A stretch of DNA of 61,097 nt from Bacillota bacterium (lineage in GTDB: Bacteria; Bacillota; Clostridia; Lachnospirales; Lachnospiraceae), in the NCBI GenBank assembly GCA_023443225.1, contig JAEZVF010000068.1:1-61097 (forward strand). Direction: 5' to 3'. A program made the translations under genes and the position numbers. The notes beneath the pieces were generated by a model. That model was not told the DNA's origin. It ran no database searches and saw only the letters and a program-made list of their open reading frames with translations. Below, in pieces: positions 41,725 to 49,791 of the stretch (positions within the stretch are counted from its first letter, which is position 1; each line of letters starts with the position of its first letter).

Positions 41725-42632
41725 TAGTCGATTCTTATGCCTCCATGTTCTTCAACAAATACCTGACCATCTTCACTTTGTGCATACTCTATAAAAGCCT
41801 TCGCAGTATCTGGAGCACTCTCTTCCATATATACAAAGAGGAATGGTCTTGATAAACTATAAGTACCTGCTTTTGCGTTTTCTGCTGTACCTTCAACTCC
41901 GTCAACGCTTAATGCCTTTACCGTTTGATCAATATAGGCGAAAGATACATAACCAATTGCATTCTCATTACCTGCAACAGATAATTGTATATTACCATTT
42001 CCTTCAACAACAGTTGCTGACTCCACTAACCCACCTAAGTCCTCAAGACCTATTAATTCTTCAAATGCGCTTCTGGTTCCTGATGCACCTTCTCTGGAAA
42101 CTACAATAATATTTGCATCTTTACCACCAACTTGGCTCCAATTTGTTATTTCACCACTATATATTTTTACCAAATCTTCTTTTTTTATATCTTTTACTGG
42201 ATTCGAAGGATGAACTGCTACTGCAATTCCATCATAGGCAAAGGTTACTTCTTTTAGTCCATCAACTTTTTCTTCCTCTTTGAGACCTCTTGAAGATGCA
42301 CCGATATCATTTGCTCCAGCTAACGTATCTGAAATACCTGCGGAAGAACCTGTTCCGGTATAATTAACTGTTACATCCGGGTTTAGAGCCGAGAACTCAT
42401 CAATCATATCAACTAATATCTTTTCAACAGATGTTGACCCTGTAATAGTAATCGTTCCTGCAAGATCTTTTGATGCTGTTGCTTCTTCGCTATTCTCCTG
42501 TGGTGTAGTTGTCTCTGTTGGGTTAGCATCTGTAGTATTCTTACTTTTTGTACTACAACCGTTTAATACTAATATCAAAGTAATTGCTATTAAAATACCT
42601 GCTAATTTTTTTATCTTTCTCATTTTTTTCAT
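41724..42632 (-). CDS. pstS: phosphate-binding lipoprotein PstS
   Basis: The 302-residue protein has a signal peptide ending VLNGC, with lipidation expected, then a Thr/Ser/Glu-rich linker. The mature domain starts TITITGSTSVEKILVDM and contains the phosphate-contacting TGSTS, GTGSSAGI and SREGASGTR segments. It is a short PstS of the Gram-positive type. AGGAGG lies just before the start, and Met4 is possible. It is first in the pst-pho operon, under PHO boxes at 42720-42737. Confidence 0.95.
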   Translation of the reverse strand: MKKMRKIKKLAGILIAITLILVLNGCSTKSKNTTDANPTETTTPQENSEEATASKDLAGTITITGSTSVEKILVDMIDEFSALNPDVTVNYTGTGSSAGISDTLAGANDIGASSRGLKEEEKVDGLKEVTFAYDGIAVAVHPSNPVKDIKKEDLVKIYSGEITNWSQVGGKDANIIVVSREGASGTRSAFEELIGLEDLGGLVESATVVEGNGNIQLSVAGNENAIGYVSFAYIDQTVKALSVDGVEGTAENAKAGTYSLSRPFLFVYMEESAPDTAKAFIEYAQSEDGQVFVEEHGGIRID

Positions 42633-42691
42633 ATTCCTCCTGTTTCTGTTTTTATATTGTCTTATTCTTTCCTTTACAAACTAATTTTACT

Positions 42692-42737
42692 CCTATATTG
42701 TAAGGTTGGTATTTTTGAAATGTAAAGTTTATGTAAA
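42692..42737 (-). promoter_or_regulatory. PHO boxes and promoter of the pst operon
   Basis: On the minus strand TTTACAT occurs at 42737-42731 and 42726-42720, exactly 11 bases apart. A weaker CTTACAA at 42704-42698 is in phase two turns further. This matches the TT(A/T)ACA-N5 direct repeats bound by PhoP/PhoB in Firmicutes. A -10-like TATAGG lies at 42697-42692. Activation under phosphate limitation is the expected outcome. Confidence 0.7.
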
Positions 42738-42743
42738 GTATAC

Positions 42744-42773
42744 TTGTAGTGTCTTAATTATATAGTGTATAAT
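42744..42773 (+). promoter_or_regulatory. promoter of the dCMP deaminase gene
   Basis: TTGTAG (42744-42749) and TATAAT (42768-42773) are separated by 18 bases on the plus strand. The promoter is divergent from the pst operon, and the two control regions nearly touch. Confidence 0.65.
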
Positions 42774-42805
42774 GAAACAAAACTTATATACCAAGGAGGG
42801 ATTCT

Positions 42806-43345
42806 ATGAATAGAAAACTGTTTACAGAATGGGCTATGGATATAGCAGAGGATAGTAAGATAAGAAGCACATGCCTTTCACGACAAGTAGGTGCTGTTAT
42901 CATTAAGGATAAACAGATTATTGCTACAGGATACAATGGTGCTCCTGCAGGTGCAATCCATTGCACCGATATCGGTTATTGTGAAAGAAAAAATAGAGGT
43001 ATCCCTTCCGGGCAAGGTCTTGAGCTTTGTAGAGCTGGACATGCGGAAGCCAACGCTATCAATCAATGCGCAAAGCATGGTACAAGCTGTAACGGAGCAA
43101 CACTTTATGTTACTACCCAACCATGTGTGTTTTGCTGTATTCATTTAATACAAGCTGGAATAAAAAAAGTTGTTTTCAAAGGAGAATACCCAACAGGTTT
43201 AGGATTACAGCTTCTGAAAGAATCTGGTGTGGACTTCCTTAAATATGAAGATGCGTTAGAACTTGACAAAGAAGAATTTGAGCAAAAACGCAAAAAGGAT
43301 TTGGAAAGAGTTCAGGAATTTTTGAATACTCAAAAAACTTATTAG
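42806..43345 (+). CDS. comEB: deoxycytidylate (dCMP) deaminase, ComEB-like
   Basis: The 179-residue zinc enzyme converts dCMP to dUMP for thymidylate synthesis. His79 and Glu81 (GHAEANAI) and Cys107/Cys110 (PCVFC) form the catalytic zinc site. The second set of Cys/His residues typical of this family (C23, H52, C59) is also present, along with GYNGAPAG. AAGGAGG precedes the ATG. It is a single-gene unit followed by a terminator. Confidence 0.93.
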   Translation: MNRKLFTEWAMDIAEDSKIRSTCLSRQVGAVIIKDKQIIATGYNGAPAGAIHCTDIGYCERKNRGIPSGQGLELCRAGHAEANAINQCAKHGTSCNGATLYVTTQPCVFCCIHLIQAGIKKVVFKGEYPTGLGLQLLKESGVDFLKYEDALELDKEEFEQKRKKDLERVQEFLNTQKTY

Positions 43346-43356
43346 AAGCGCAGTTT

Positions 43357-43393
43357 AAGCAGCGGCTTCGATATGATTTCATAACCGCTGCTT
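43357..43393 (+). terminator. terminator of the dCMP deaminase gene
   Basis: AAGCAGCGG (43357-43365) pairs with CCGCTGCTT (43385-43393) around a 19-base loop. T-rich sequence (TGGTTATTCTT) follows. Confidence 0.7.
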
Positions 43394-43524
43394 GGTTATT
43401 CTTAAGATAACTTAAGCGAACTGTAAGATATATATCGGTAATATTAAGAGATTATTTCTTGAAATAGTATGCTATTTATGAAAGAATAGACTATAAAGAA
43501 TTACGAAGGGAAAGGCTGAATCAA

Positions 43525-44220
43525 ATGTCTATACTTACAAAAAAGCAATGGGAACGAAGAAAGCGCAGAAAAAAATACATACGGTTAATACTAAGAGTCT
43601 CGTTCGTTATGATATTAATTTTTGCCGCCCTTATTATATTAACGAATAATTTTAAAAATGTAGACTTGTCTTCTCTGGGACTGCATCGGAGTAAAAAGAC
43701 AATAAGAAATGTTAAGATGATAGAAATGTTTCTTACACCAAATGAATACTCAAGACCTCAGACACCTTTAAAAAAAGTAAAAAGTGTTGTAGTGCATTAC
43801 ACGGCTAATCCAGGTACCAGCGCGGAATCCAACCGTAATTACTTTGAGAGTCTTAAAAACAACCAAACAACTTCAGTCAGTAGTCATTTTGTGATAGGAT
43901 TGGATGGTGAAATCATTCAATGCATACCACTTGACGAAATATCCTATGCATCAAATCAGCGAAATATAGACACCATCTCCATAGAATGCTGCCATCCGGA
44001 TGAGACTGGAAAATTCACCAAGGAAACATATCTTTCACTGGTAAGGTTAGTTGCATGGATTTGTTGTGAATATAATCTTGATAAAAAAGATATTATTAGG
44101 CATTATGACGTATCCGGCAAAAAATGCCCCCTCTATTTTGTAGAACATGAAGATGAATGGAATATGTTTCAAGATGATGTTATGAGTTACATCAAACAGA
44201 ATGCTATTATAGAAGAATAA
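43525..44220 (+). CDS. membrane-anchored N-acetylmuramoyl-L-alanine amidase (amidase_2)
   Basis: The 231-residue protein has a very basic N-terminus, a single membrane segment at ~20-40 and an external amidase_2/PGRP domain. Zinc ligands are His91 (VVHYTANPG), His193 (RHYDVSGKKCP) and Cys201. The central SSHFVIGLDGEIIQCIPLDE and ISIECCHPD segments are typical. It should cleave the muramoyl-L-alanine bond in peptidoglycan. GAAGGGAAAGG precedes the ATG. Paired CTTAAG sites at 43401-43416 lie in its upstream region. Confidence 0.9.
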   Translation: MSILTKKQWERRKRRKKYIRLILRVSFVMILIFAALIILTNNFKNVDLSSLGLHRSKKTIRNVKMIEMFLTPNEYSRPQTPLKKVKSVVVHYTANPGTSAESNRNYFESLKNNQTTSVSSHFVIGLDGEIIQCIPLDEISYASNQRNIDTISIECCHPDETGKFTKETYLSLVRLVAWICCEYNLDKKDIIRHYDVSGKKCPLYFVEHEDEWNMFQDDVMSYIKQNAIIEE

Positions 44221-44221
44221 G

Positions 44222-44315
44222 AACTGGTGTAAAATCCGATTGGCTTACGGCTGCTAAAAAAGTGCTAGAACTTTTTTCAGCAGCCTCGCTTATTTTAGAT
44301 TTACACCAGTTTTTG
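44222..44315. terminator. branched terminator between amidase and guaB
   Basis: An outer stem AACTGGTGTAAA (44222-44233) with TTTACACCAGTT (44300-44311) encloses a second perfect-looking hairpin, GGCTGCT...AGT (44249-44263) with ACTTTTTT...GCAGCC (44270-44285). TTTT follows on the plus strand. It can end the amidase transcript and the convergent guaB transcript. Confidence 0.75.
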
Positions 44316-44329
44316 TAGTTCGGTAGCCT

Positions 44330-44391
44330 CCAAGGAAGCACCGGGATATACTCTTTCTATTCCTCTACGCTGTAGTTCGGTGCTTCCTTGG
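44330..44391. repeat. 14-base inverted repeat overlapping the guaB 3' end
   Basis: CCAAGGAAGCACCG (44330-44343) is the perfect inverse of CGGTGCTTCCTTGG (44378-44391). The second arm codes for GuaB residues close to the C-terminus, the first is beyond the stop at 44357. TGTAGTTCGG is also directly repeated at 44314-44323 and 44371-44380, suggesting a foldback duplication of the gene end. Confidence 0.65.
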
Positions 44392-45811
44392 TTATATGGA
44401 TGTCATGTGGATGACTCTCTTTTAAGGATGCAGCAGTAATCTTTATAAAACGTCCGTTTACTTTCAATTCTTCAATGGTCGGGGTGCCACAATAACCCAT
44501 ACCAGATCTTAATCCACCGATTAATTGGAACACCGTGTCTTCTACAGTACCTTTATATGCAACACGCCCTTCTACACCTTCAGGAACCAGTTTCTTTGCG
44601 TTGGTCTGGAAATATCTATCTTTACTTCCGTTCTCCATAGCAGATATGGAACCCATACCACGGTATACTTTATATTTTCTTCCTTGGAATAATTCATATT
44701 CTCCTGGGCTCTCATCACAACCAGCTAAAATGCTACCCATCATACAAACATTTGCACCCGCTGCAATTGCCTTTGTCATATCGCCTGAATACTTTATTCC
44801 ACCGTCTGCTATAATAGGAATACCATATTTTTTAGCTACTTCATAAGAATCCATAATTGCAGATACCTGTGGGACACCAATTCCAGCTACTACTCTGGTA
44901 GTGCAGATGGAGCCAGGTCCTATACCTACCTTCACTGCGCTAACTCCAGCCTTAATTAAATCCTCTGTAGCCTCTCCAGTAGCAACATTACCCGCAATAA
45001 TCTGAAGGTCAGGATATGTGTCACGAACCATCTTTACAACCTTTAATACATTTGCAGAATGTCCATGGGCAGTATCTATAACAATAGCATCTACTTTTGC
45101 ATTGACTAAAGCCTCTACTCTCTCCAATATATTTGCTGTTACACCAACAGCAGCAGCACATCGGAGTCTTCCTTGGGAGTCTTTTGCTGATATCGGATAT
45201 TTGATTTGTTTCTCAATATCTTTTATAGTGATTAAACCCTTAAGATTCCCTTTTGCATCAACAATCGGTAATTTTTCTTTACGCGCACTTCCGAGTATCT
45301 TCTTTGCTTCGTCTAGTGTAATTCCTTCAGGAGCAGTAATCAAACCTTCTGAGGTCATGGATTCTTTAATCTTTTTAGTAAAATCGGTTTCAAATTTTAA
45401 ATCACGATTCGTGATTATACCAACCAATTTCTTTCCTTCTGTAATTGGCACCCCGGAAATCCTGTATTTTGCCATTAATTCATTTGCATCTTCTAATGTA
45501 TGTTCAGGTGATAAATAAAATGGGTCTGTAATAACTCCATTTTCTGAACGTTTTACTTTATCCACCTCTTCTGCTTGCTGCGATATGGACATATTCTTAT
45601 GAATAACACCAATACCACCCTGCCTTGCCATTGCGATTGCCATTCTATGCTCAGTAACTGTGTCCATGCCTGCGCTCATCATTGGAATATTTAACTTTAT
45701 TGTTTTTGTTAAATAGGTGGATACATCGATTTCATTTGGTATCACTTCTGAATAAGCAGGTACCAGTAAAACGTCGTCAAAGGTAATTCCTTCACCGATA
45801 ATGCTTCCCAT
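44357..45811 (-). CDS. guaB: inosine-5'-monophosphate dehydrogenase
   Basis: The ATG at 45811 (GTGAGG upstream) gives 484 residues; an upstream GTG would overlap that site. The TIM-barrel enzyme oxidises IMP to XMP, committing purines to GMP. Two CBS domains are inserted at ~90-210. The catalytic loop GIGPGSICTTR carries the active Cys, DGGIKYSGD binds phosphate, and the flap region near YRGMGS is present. A clean promoter lies upstream. The gene ends in an inverted repeat shared with the following spacer. Confidence 0.97.
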   Translation of the reverse strand: MGSIIGEGITFDDVLLVPAYSEVIPNEIDVSTYLTKTIKLNIPMMSAGMDTVTEHRMAIAMARQGGIGVIHKNMSISQQAEEVDKVKRSENGVITDPFYLSPEHTLEDANELMAKYRISGVPITEGKKLVGIITNRDLKFETDFTKKIKESMTSEGLITAPEGITLDEAKKILGSARKEKLPIVDAKGNLKGLITIKDIEKQIKYPISAKDSQGRLRCAAAVGVTANILERVEALVNAKVDAIVIDTAHGHSANVLKVVKMVRDTYPDLQIIAGNVATGEATEDLIKAGVSAVKVGIGPGSICTTRVVAGIGVPQVSAIMDSYEVAKKYGIPIIADGGIKYSGDMTKAIAAGANVCMMGSILAGCDESPGEYELFQGRKYKVYRGMGSISAMENGSKDRYFQTNAKKLVPEGVEGRVAYKGTVEDTVFQLIGGLRSGMGYCGTPTIEELKVNGRFIKITAASLKESHPHDIHITKEAPNYSVEE

Positions 45812-45868
45812 TTTAGATATCCTCACTTTCTTATTATTAATATTATTTATTTAGTCTTAATTTTTAAA

Positions 45869-45897
45869 AGTATAACTAATAAATGTATGCTTGTCAA
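45869..45897 (-). promoter_or_regulatory. guaB promoter
   Basis: TTGACA (45897-45892) and TATACT (45874-45869) on the minus strand are 17 bases apart. The ~55-base leader is AT-rich with no purine-riboswitch core. Confidence 0.75.
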
Positions 45898-45936
45898 CTA
45901 GGCAACCTTAATTTGATTTTTTATTATTATAAAAAC

Positions 45937-45976
45937 AGCAGCATCTATTTAGGAATCTACCCAAATAGATACTGCT
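45937..45976 (-). terminator. terminator of the small membrane protein gene
   Basis: AGCAGCATCTATTT (45937-45950) pairs with AAATAGATACTGCT (45963-45976) with one mismatch. On the minus strand GTTTTTAT follows. It closes the gene ending at 46006. Confidence 0.8.
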
Positions 45977-46005
45977 TATACTTATGAAAATAATATATTA
46001 CATAA

Positions 46006-46506
46006 TTATTGTTCAGATAATTTTCTTGAATATTTCATCTTTATTAACTCTAGCATTTTTGCACTTGGCTCAAATAAATATTTTGTTATTGTAGGTCCAT
46101 CTTTTGCAATGATTACGTATGGGGTTACATCTTTTCTATTCGAAGTGAAGTCTTTTACTTTAGCTTGAACACGGGAATATCCGTCCAAAGAAAGGGAACC
46201 AATAGGTGCCATCATTTCAACCTGTTCAAAGTCAATTCTCTTAATAGTTTTTCGTTTTGAATTACCCATAATTTTGTCAAAATCCAATTGACCATCACAA
46301 TAGATGTATTCATATTCTATATTTAATCTTGGAAAAACATATATAATTCCAACTATCAATATGGCTCCTATCACCAAAAATATTCCACTCTGTAGCGTTA
46401 CCAATAAGAAACATATAAACACAAGAAATACTAAAAACACACGCAAAACCATTGTCAACATAGTGTCTTTTCTCTTCACTGCAGCTTCTGCATAAGAATC
46501 GTTCAT
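46006..46506 (-). CDS. small membrane protein, DUF6106-like
   Basis: The 166-residue protein has two membrane segments close together (about residues 20-40 and 43-60), then a cytosolic domain with EYEYIYCDGQLDFDKIMGNSKRK. That layout resembles bacterial PH-like or DUF6106 proteins common in Lachnospiraceae. No catalytic motif is visible and the function is unknown. GGAGGATG precedes the start. It is a single-gene unit between guaB and groEL with its own terminator. Confidence 0.7.
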   Translation of the reverse strand: MNDSYAEAAVKRKDTMLTMVLRVFLVFLVFICFLLVTLQSGIFLVIGAILIVGIIYVFPRLNIEYEYIYCDGQLDFDKIMGNSKRKTIKRIDFEQVEMMAPIGSLSLDGYSRVQAKVKDFTSNRKDVTPYVIIAKDGPTITKYLFEPSAKMLELIKMKYSRKLSEQ

Positions 46507-46641
46507 CCGTCCATCCTCCTAATTTGTAATTCCTCTATTACCCATTATACTAAAGTTTAGGATAAAGATAAATACTCATCCTATAATTATTTATTATAAT
46601 TTTATAAAATTTGACATCTGAATCCTATTCTATAAAAATAT

Positions 46642-46673
46642 GACTGCTGTAAATCATAATGTTTACAGCAGTC
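46642..46673 (-). terminator. terminator of groES-groEL
   Basis: GACTGCTGTAAA (46642-46653) pairs perfectly with TTTACAGCAGTC (46662-46673). The minus strand continues ATATTTTTATAG. It lies 36 bases past the groEL stop. Confidence 0.85.
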
Positions 46674-46708
46674 AATAATAATTTTTTTATATTAATTTTA
46701 ATAAGGAA

Positions 46709-48334
46709 CTACATCATACCCATTCCGGCACCTGCACCAGCTGGCATTGCAGGTTCATTTGTTTTTATGTTAGCCACGATAGATTCTGTTGTTAACAAGG
46801 TTGACGCAACACTAGTAGCATTTTGAAGTGCGCTCTTTGTAACCTTCGCAGGGTCAAGAATACCTGCGGTAACCATGTCTACATATTCTTCTTTCAATGC
46901 ATCAAAACCGGTACCAACATTTGCTTCTTTCACTTTGCTAGTTACTACAGAACCTTCTAATCCAGCATTGGAAACAATACAGTACAGAGGAGATTCAAGA
47001 GCTTTTAAGATAATATTAGCACCTGTCTTCTCGTCACCTTCCATAGTAGCAGCTAATTTAGCAACTTCTTTTGAAGCATGGATGTATGCGGAACCACCAC
47101 CTGCTACAATTCCTTCTTCTACAGCTGCACGTGTTGCTGCAAGTGCATCTTCCATACGAAGTTTCTTTTCTTTCATTTCTGTCTCAGTTGCTGCACCTAC
47201 ACGGATAACTGCAACACCGCCTGCTAATTTTGCAAGTCTTTCCTGTAACTTCTCTTTATCAAATTCAGATGTTGTTTCTTCAATCTGAGCCTTTATCTGA
47301 GCGATTCTTGCAGTTATTTCAGCTTTTTCGCCTTCGCCGTCAACTATAATTGTATTTTCTTTTTGAACCTTAACAGACTTCGCACGTCCAAGCTGTTCCA
47401 TTGTAACTTCTTTTAAATCTAATCCTAATTCGTCAGAAATTACGGTACCACCGGTCAAGATTGCAATATCCTGTAACATTGCTTTTCTTCTATCACCATA
47501 GCCAGGAGCCTTAACAGCTACCACGGTAAATGTACCTCTTAATTTATTGATAACTAAAGTAGTTAAAGCTTCGCCTTCTACATCTTCAGCAATAATTAAT
47601 AATTTCTGTCCAGATTGAACAATCTGCTCTAAGATTGGTAGGATCTCTTGAATATTAGAAATCTTCTTATCTGTAATTAAAATATATGGATTTTCTAAGT
47701 TAGCTTCCATCTTATCCATATCAGTTGCCATATAAGCAGATACATATCCTCTGTCAAACTGCATACCTTCAACTAAATCTAATTCCGTTTTCATGGTCTT
47801 AGATTCTTCTATTGTGATAACACCATCATTGGATACTTTCTCCATTGCATCTGCAACCATTTCACCTACAGAATCATCTCCTGCAGAAATAGCGGCAACT
47901 CTAGCAATCTGTGATTTGCCTGTAATTTTGGAGCTCATTGTACTGATAGCATCCAAAGCAACTTCTGTTGCTTTTTGCATTCCTTTTCTTAAAATGATTG
48001 GGTTTGCACCAGCTGCAAGGTTCTTAACACCTTCATTAATCATTGCCTGTGCCAAAACGGTTGCTGTGGTTGTACCGTCACCTGCTACATCATTTGTCTT
48101 AGTAGCTACTTCTTTAACTAATTGAGCACCCATATTTTCAAAAGAATCTTCTAATTCAATTTCTTTTGCAATGGTAACACCATCATTTGTAATTAAAGGA
48201 GCACCAAAGGATTTATCTAAAACAACATTTCTACCTTTTGGTCCCAAGGTAACTTTTACTGTATTTGCTAATTGATTTACACCGGATTCTAACGCAGCTC
48301 TTGCCTCTGCACCATATTTAATCTCTTTTGCCAT
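46709..48334 (-). CDS. groEL: chaperonin GroEL (Hsp60)
   Basis: The 541-residue chaperonin has the standard length and features: KEIKYGAEARAALESG at the start, the ATP-binding GDGTTTATVLAQAM, conserved DDSVGEMVADAM, and the flexible Gly/Met-rich tail GAGAGMGMM. Fourteen subunits fold client proteins with GroES and ATP in the cytosol. AGGAGG precedes the ATG. It is second in the operon, 34 bases after groES. Confidence 0.98.
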   Translation of the reverse strand: MAKEIKYGAEARAALESGVNQLANTVKVTLGPKGRNVVLDKSFGAPLITNDGVTIAKEIELEDSFENMGAQLVKEVATKTNDVAGDGTTTATVLAQAMINEGVKNLAAGANPIILRKGMQKATEVALDAISTMSSKITGKSQIARVAAISAGDDSVGEMVADAMEKVSNDGVITIEESKTMKTELDLVEGMQFDRGYVSAYMATDMDKMEANLENPYILITDKKISNIQEILPILEQIVQSGQKLLIIAEDVEGEALTTLVINKLRGTFTVVAVKAPGYGDRRKAMLQDIAILTGGTVISDELGLDLKEVTMEQLGRAKSVKVQKENTIIVDGEGEKAEITARIAQIKAQIEETTSEFDKEKLQERLAKLAGGVAVIRVGAATETEMKEKKLRMEDALAATRAAVEEGIVAGGGSAYIHASKEVAKLAATMEGDEKTGANIILKALESPLYCIVSNAGLEGSVVTSKVKEANVGTGFDALKEEYVDMVTAGILDPAKVTKSALQNATSVASTLLTTESIVANIKTNEPAMPAGAGAGMGMM

Positions 48335-48368
48335 GTTTATTGCCTCCTATTATAATATTCTTAAATTC

Positions 48369-48656
48369 TTAGTCTTCTACAATAGCAACGATATCGTTTT
48401 GTTTTACAACAATGAATTCTTCCTCTTCTAGTTTAACTTCAGTTCCAGCATATTTGGAGTAAATTACTTTATCTCCAACTTTTACTTGCATGGTTACTTC
48501 TTTACCGTCTACAACACCACCTGGTCCTACTGCAACCACCTCTGCCTGTTGTGGTTTCTCTTTTGCCTGGCCTGGTAAAACAATACCTGATTTGGTTGTT
48601 TCTTCTGCAACTAATTGTTTTAATACTACTTTGTCTCCTAATGGTACTAACTTCAT
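48369..48656 (-). CDS. groES: co-chaperonin GroES (Hsp10)
   Basis: The 95-residue protein matches GroES throughout: PLGDKVVLKQLVAEETTKSGIVLPGQA (mobile loop) and the GDKVIYSKYAGTEVK strand. It caps GroEL rings. AAGGAGG precedes the ATG. It is the first gene after the CIRCE operator. Confidence 0.98.
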   Translation of the reverse strand: MKLVPLGDKVVLKQLVAEETTKSGIVLPGQAKEKPQQAEVVAVGPGGVVDGKEVTMQVKVGDKVIYSKYAGTEVKLEEEEFIVVKQNDIVAIVED

Positions 48657-48712
48657 ATCTTGTTCCTCCTTAATTCATTAATAATATGCTGTTTTTTAAG
48701 GCTTCCGATAGT

Positions 48713-48718
48713 ATTATA
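48713..48718 (-). promoter_or_regulatory. -10 element of the groES-groEL promoter
   Basis: TATAAT reads on the minus strand at 48718-48713. No good -35 hexamer lies 17-18 bases upstream (CAAAAG or TCAAAA). The CIRCE operator begins 29 bases upstream of this box. Confidence 0.5.
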
Positions 48719-48747
48719 CCAATTCGCATGCCTTACTTTTGAGATTA

Positions 48748-48774
48748 TTAGCACTCGCATTGAATGAGTGCTAA
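48748..48774 (-). promoter_or_regulatory. CIRCE operator (HrcA binding site)
   Basis: TTAGCACTC (48748-48756), nine bases, then GAGTGCTAA (48766-48774): a perfect match to the CIRCE consensus. HrcA repression of groES-groEL, relieved by heat, is therefore expected. The hrcA gene itself is not in the window. Confidence 0.97.
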
Positions 48775-48791
48775 CTGATAAACTCTATATT

Positions 48792-48822
48792 AGTAAATTT
48801 GCTTTTAATATGCAAATTTACT
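48792..48822. repeat. perfect inverted repeat next to CIRCE
   Basis: AGTAAATTTGC (48792-48802) and GCAAATTTACT (48812-48822) are exact inverses with a 9-base spacer, the same arm-spacer geometry as CIRCE 17 bases away but with a different sequence. It lies between groES and the divergent DUF6062-like gene. It could be an operator for either; a terminator is unlikely because no T run follows. Confidence 0.5.
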
Positions 48823-48944
48823 TCCGTTTTAAAACCCTCAATTTTCTCGTCATTTAACATTTTATCCAATACTATCTCACTTAATCTCTTTTAATCTCAC
48901 TTTATTAACTTTTTTATTTCTTGAATGCTATTATGGAGGCTCTA

Positions 48945-48953
48945 TGTTATAAT
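48945..48953 (+). promoter_or_regulatory. extended -10 promoter of the DUF6062-like gene
   Basis: TGTTATAAT combines the TG extension with a consensus TATAAT at 48948-48953. The coding start at 48987 is then about 27 bases after the expected transcription start, which argues against the longer frame beginning at 48921. Confidence 0.6.
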
Positions 48954-48986
48954 AGAGCAAAAGTTAATCGAAGGCAGGATTGGAAT

Positions 48987-49706
48987 ATGAAAGTGAAACT
49001 ATATACCATACCAATAAAAGAAGCATTTAATGCAGATTGTGAGTGTCCCATCTGTTATATGAGAAGTACCTTGGAATCAAAAGCTGTTGACTTTACAATG
49101 GGGCCAAGCTATATGGATGACACTATTAGGGCAGAAACAGACAAAGTAGGTTTCTGCAATCATCACATTCAAATGTTATACCAGAATCAAAATCGATTAG
49201 GGTTAGCATTAATTTTGAAAACTCATATGGATAAAACCATTCAGGACTTAGAAAAATTGTTGAAGAAAGAAACTCCTCTATCTTCTCCTTCTATATTTAA
49301 AAAAACCTCTGGTAAATCTGGTGTAATTACTTACACAAACCAATTAGAGTGTTCCTGTTATATTTGTAATAGTATTAATGATTCCTTTGACCGTTATATC
49401 GATACCATATTCTCACTTGTTCAAAATGATTCCGAATTTTATGATAAATTTAGCACTTCAAAAGGATTTTGTACAAATCATTACCGTCTATTATATGAAC
49501 AAGCCTCAAAACACTTAAAAGGTGATAAACGAGATGATTTCATTGATAAACTAAATTCTGTTTATATAAATAATTTCAAAAGGGTGAGAGATGATTTAGA
49601 TTGGTTTATTAATAAATTTGATTACCGTTATGTAGATGAACCTTGGAAGGATTCAAAAGACGCACTTCCTAGAGCAATAACAAAGGTTAACGGTATTCTT
49701 TCATAG
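48987..49706 (+). CDS. DUF6062-like cysteine-rich protein with internal duplication
   Basis: The ATG at 48987 follows AGGAT and lies just after a promoter. The 239-residue soluble protein contains two copies of a metal-binding-like unit. Cys18, Cys20 and Cys23 (DCECPIC) are followed by GFC57 and H59/H60. Cys122, Cys124 and Cys127 (ECSCYIC) are followed by GFC162 and H165. Each unit could bind zinc or an iron-sulfur cluster. The rest is helical and charged. I recall the family as DUF6062, which has no known function. It has its own terminator. Confidence 0.72.
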   Translation: MKVKLYTIPIKEAFNADCECPICYMRSTLESKAVDFTMGPSYMDDTIRAETDKVGFCNHHIQMLYQNQNRLGLALILKTHMDKTIQDLEKLLKKETPLSSPSIFKKTSGKSGVITYTNQLECSCYICNSINDSFDRYIDTIFSLVQNDSEFYDKFSTSKGFCTNHYRLLYEQASKHLKGDKRDDFIDKLNSVYINNFKRVRDDLDWFINKFDYRYVDEPWKDSKDALPRAITKVNGILS

Positions 49707-49728
49707 TATGCTCATGTTAAACGTAAAT

Positions 49729-49772
49729 AACCCTCATAGAAGCCATAATGGTTTTTTCTACGAGGGTTTTTC
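49729..49772 (+). terminator. terminator of the DUF6062-like gene
   Basis: AACCCTCATAGAA (49729-49741) pairs with TTCTACGAGGGTT (49756-49768, one mismatch), followed by TTT. The convergent DUF2225-like gene ends at 49792, and A residues precede the stem, so it may act on both. Confidence 0.8.
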
Positions 49773-49791
49773 CATTGGTTAATAACCAGCT

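Noticed and set aside
45812..45935. Purine riboswitch upstream of guaB
   Set aside because: A good promoter leaves only ~55 bases of leader with no conserved core or paired stems.
47793..48125. Open frame antisense to groEL
   Set aside because: Low-complexity Ala/Ser composition caused by groEL codon use; no ribosome site.
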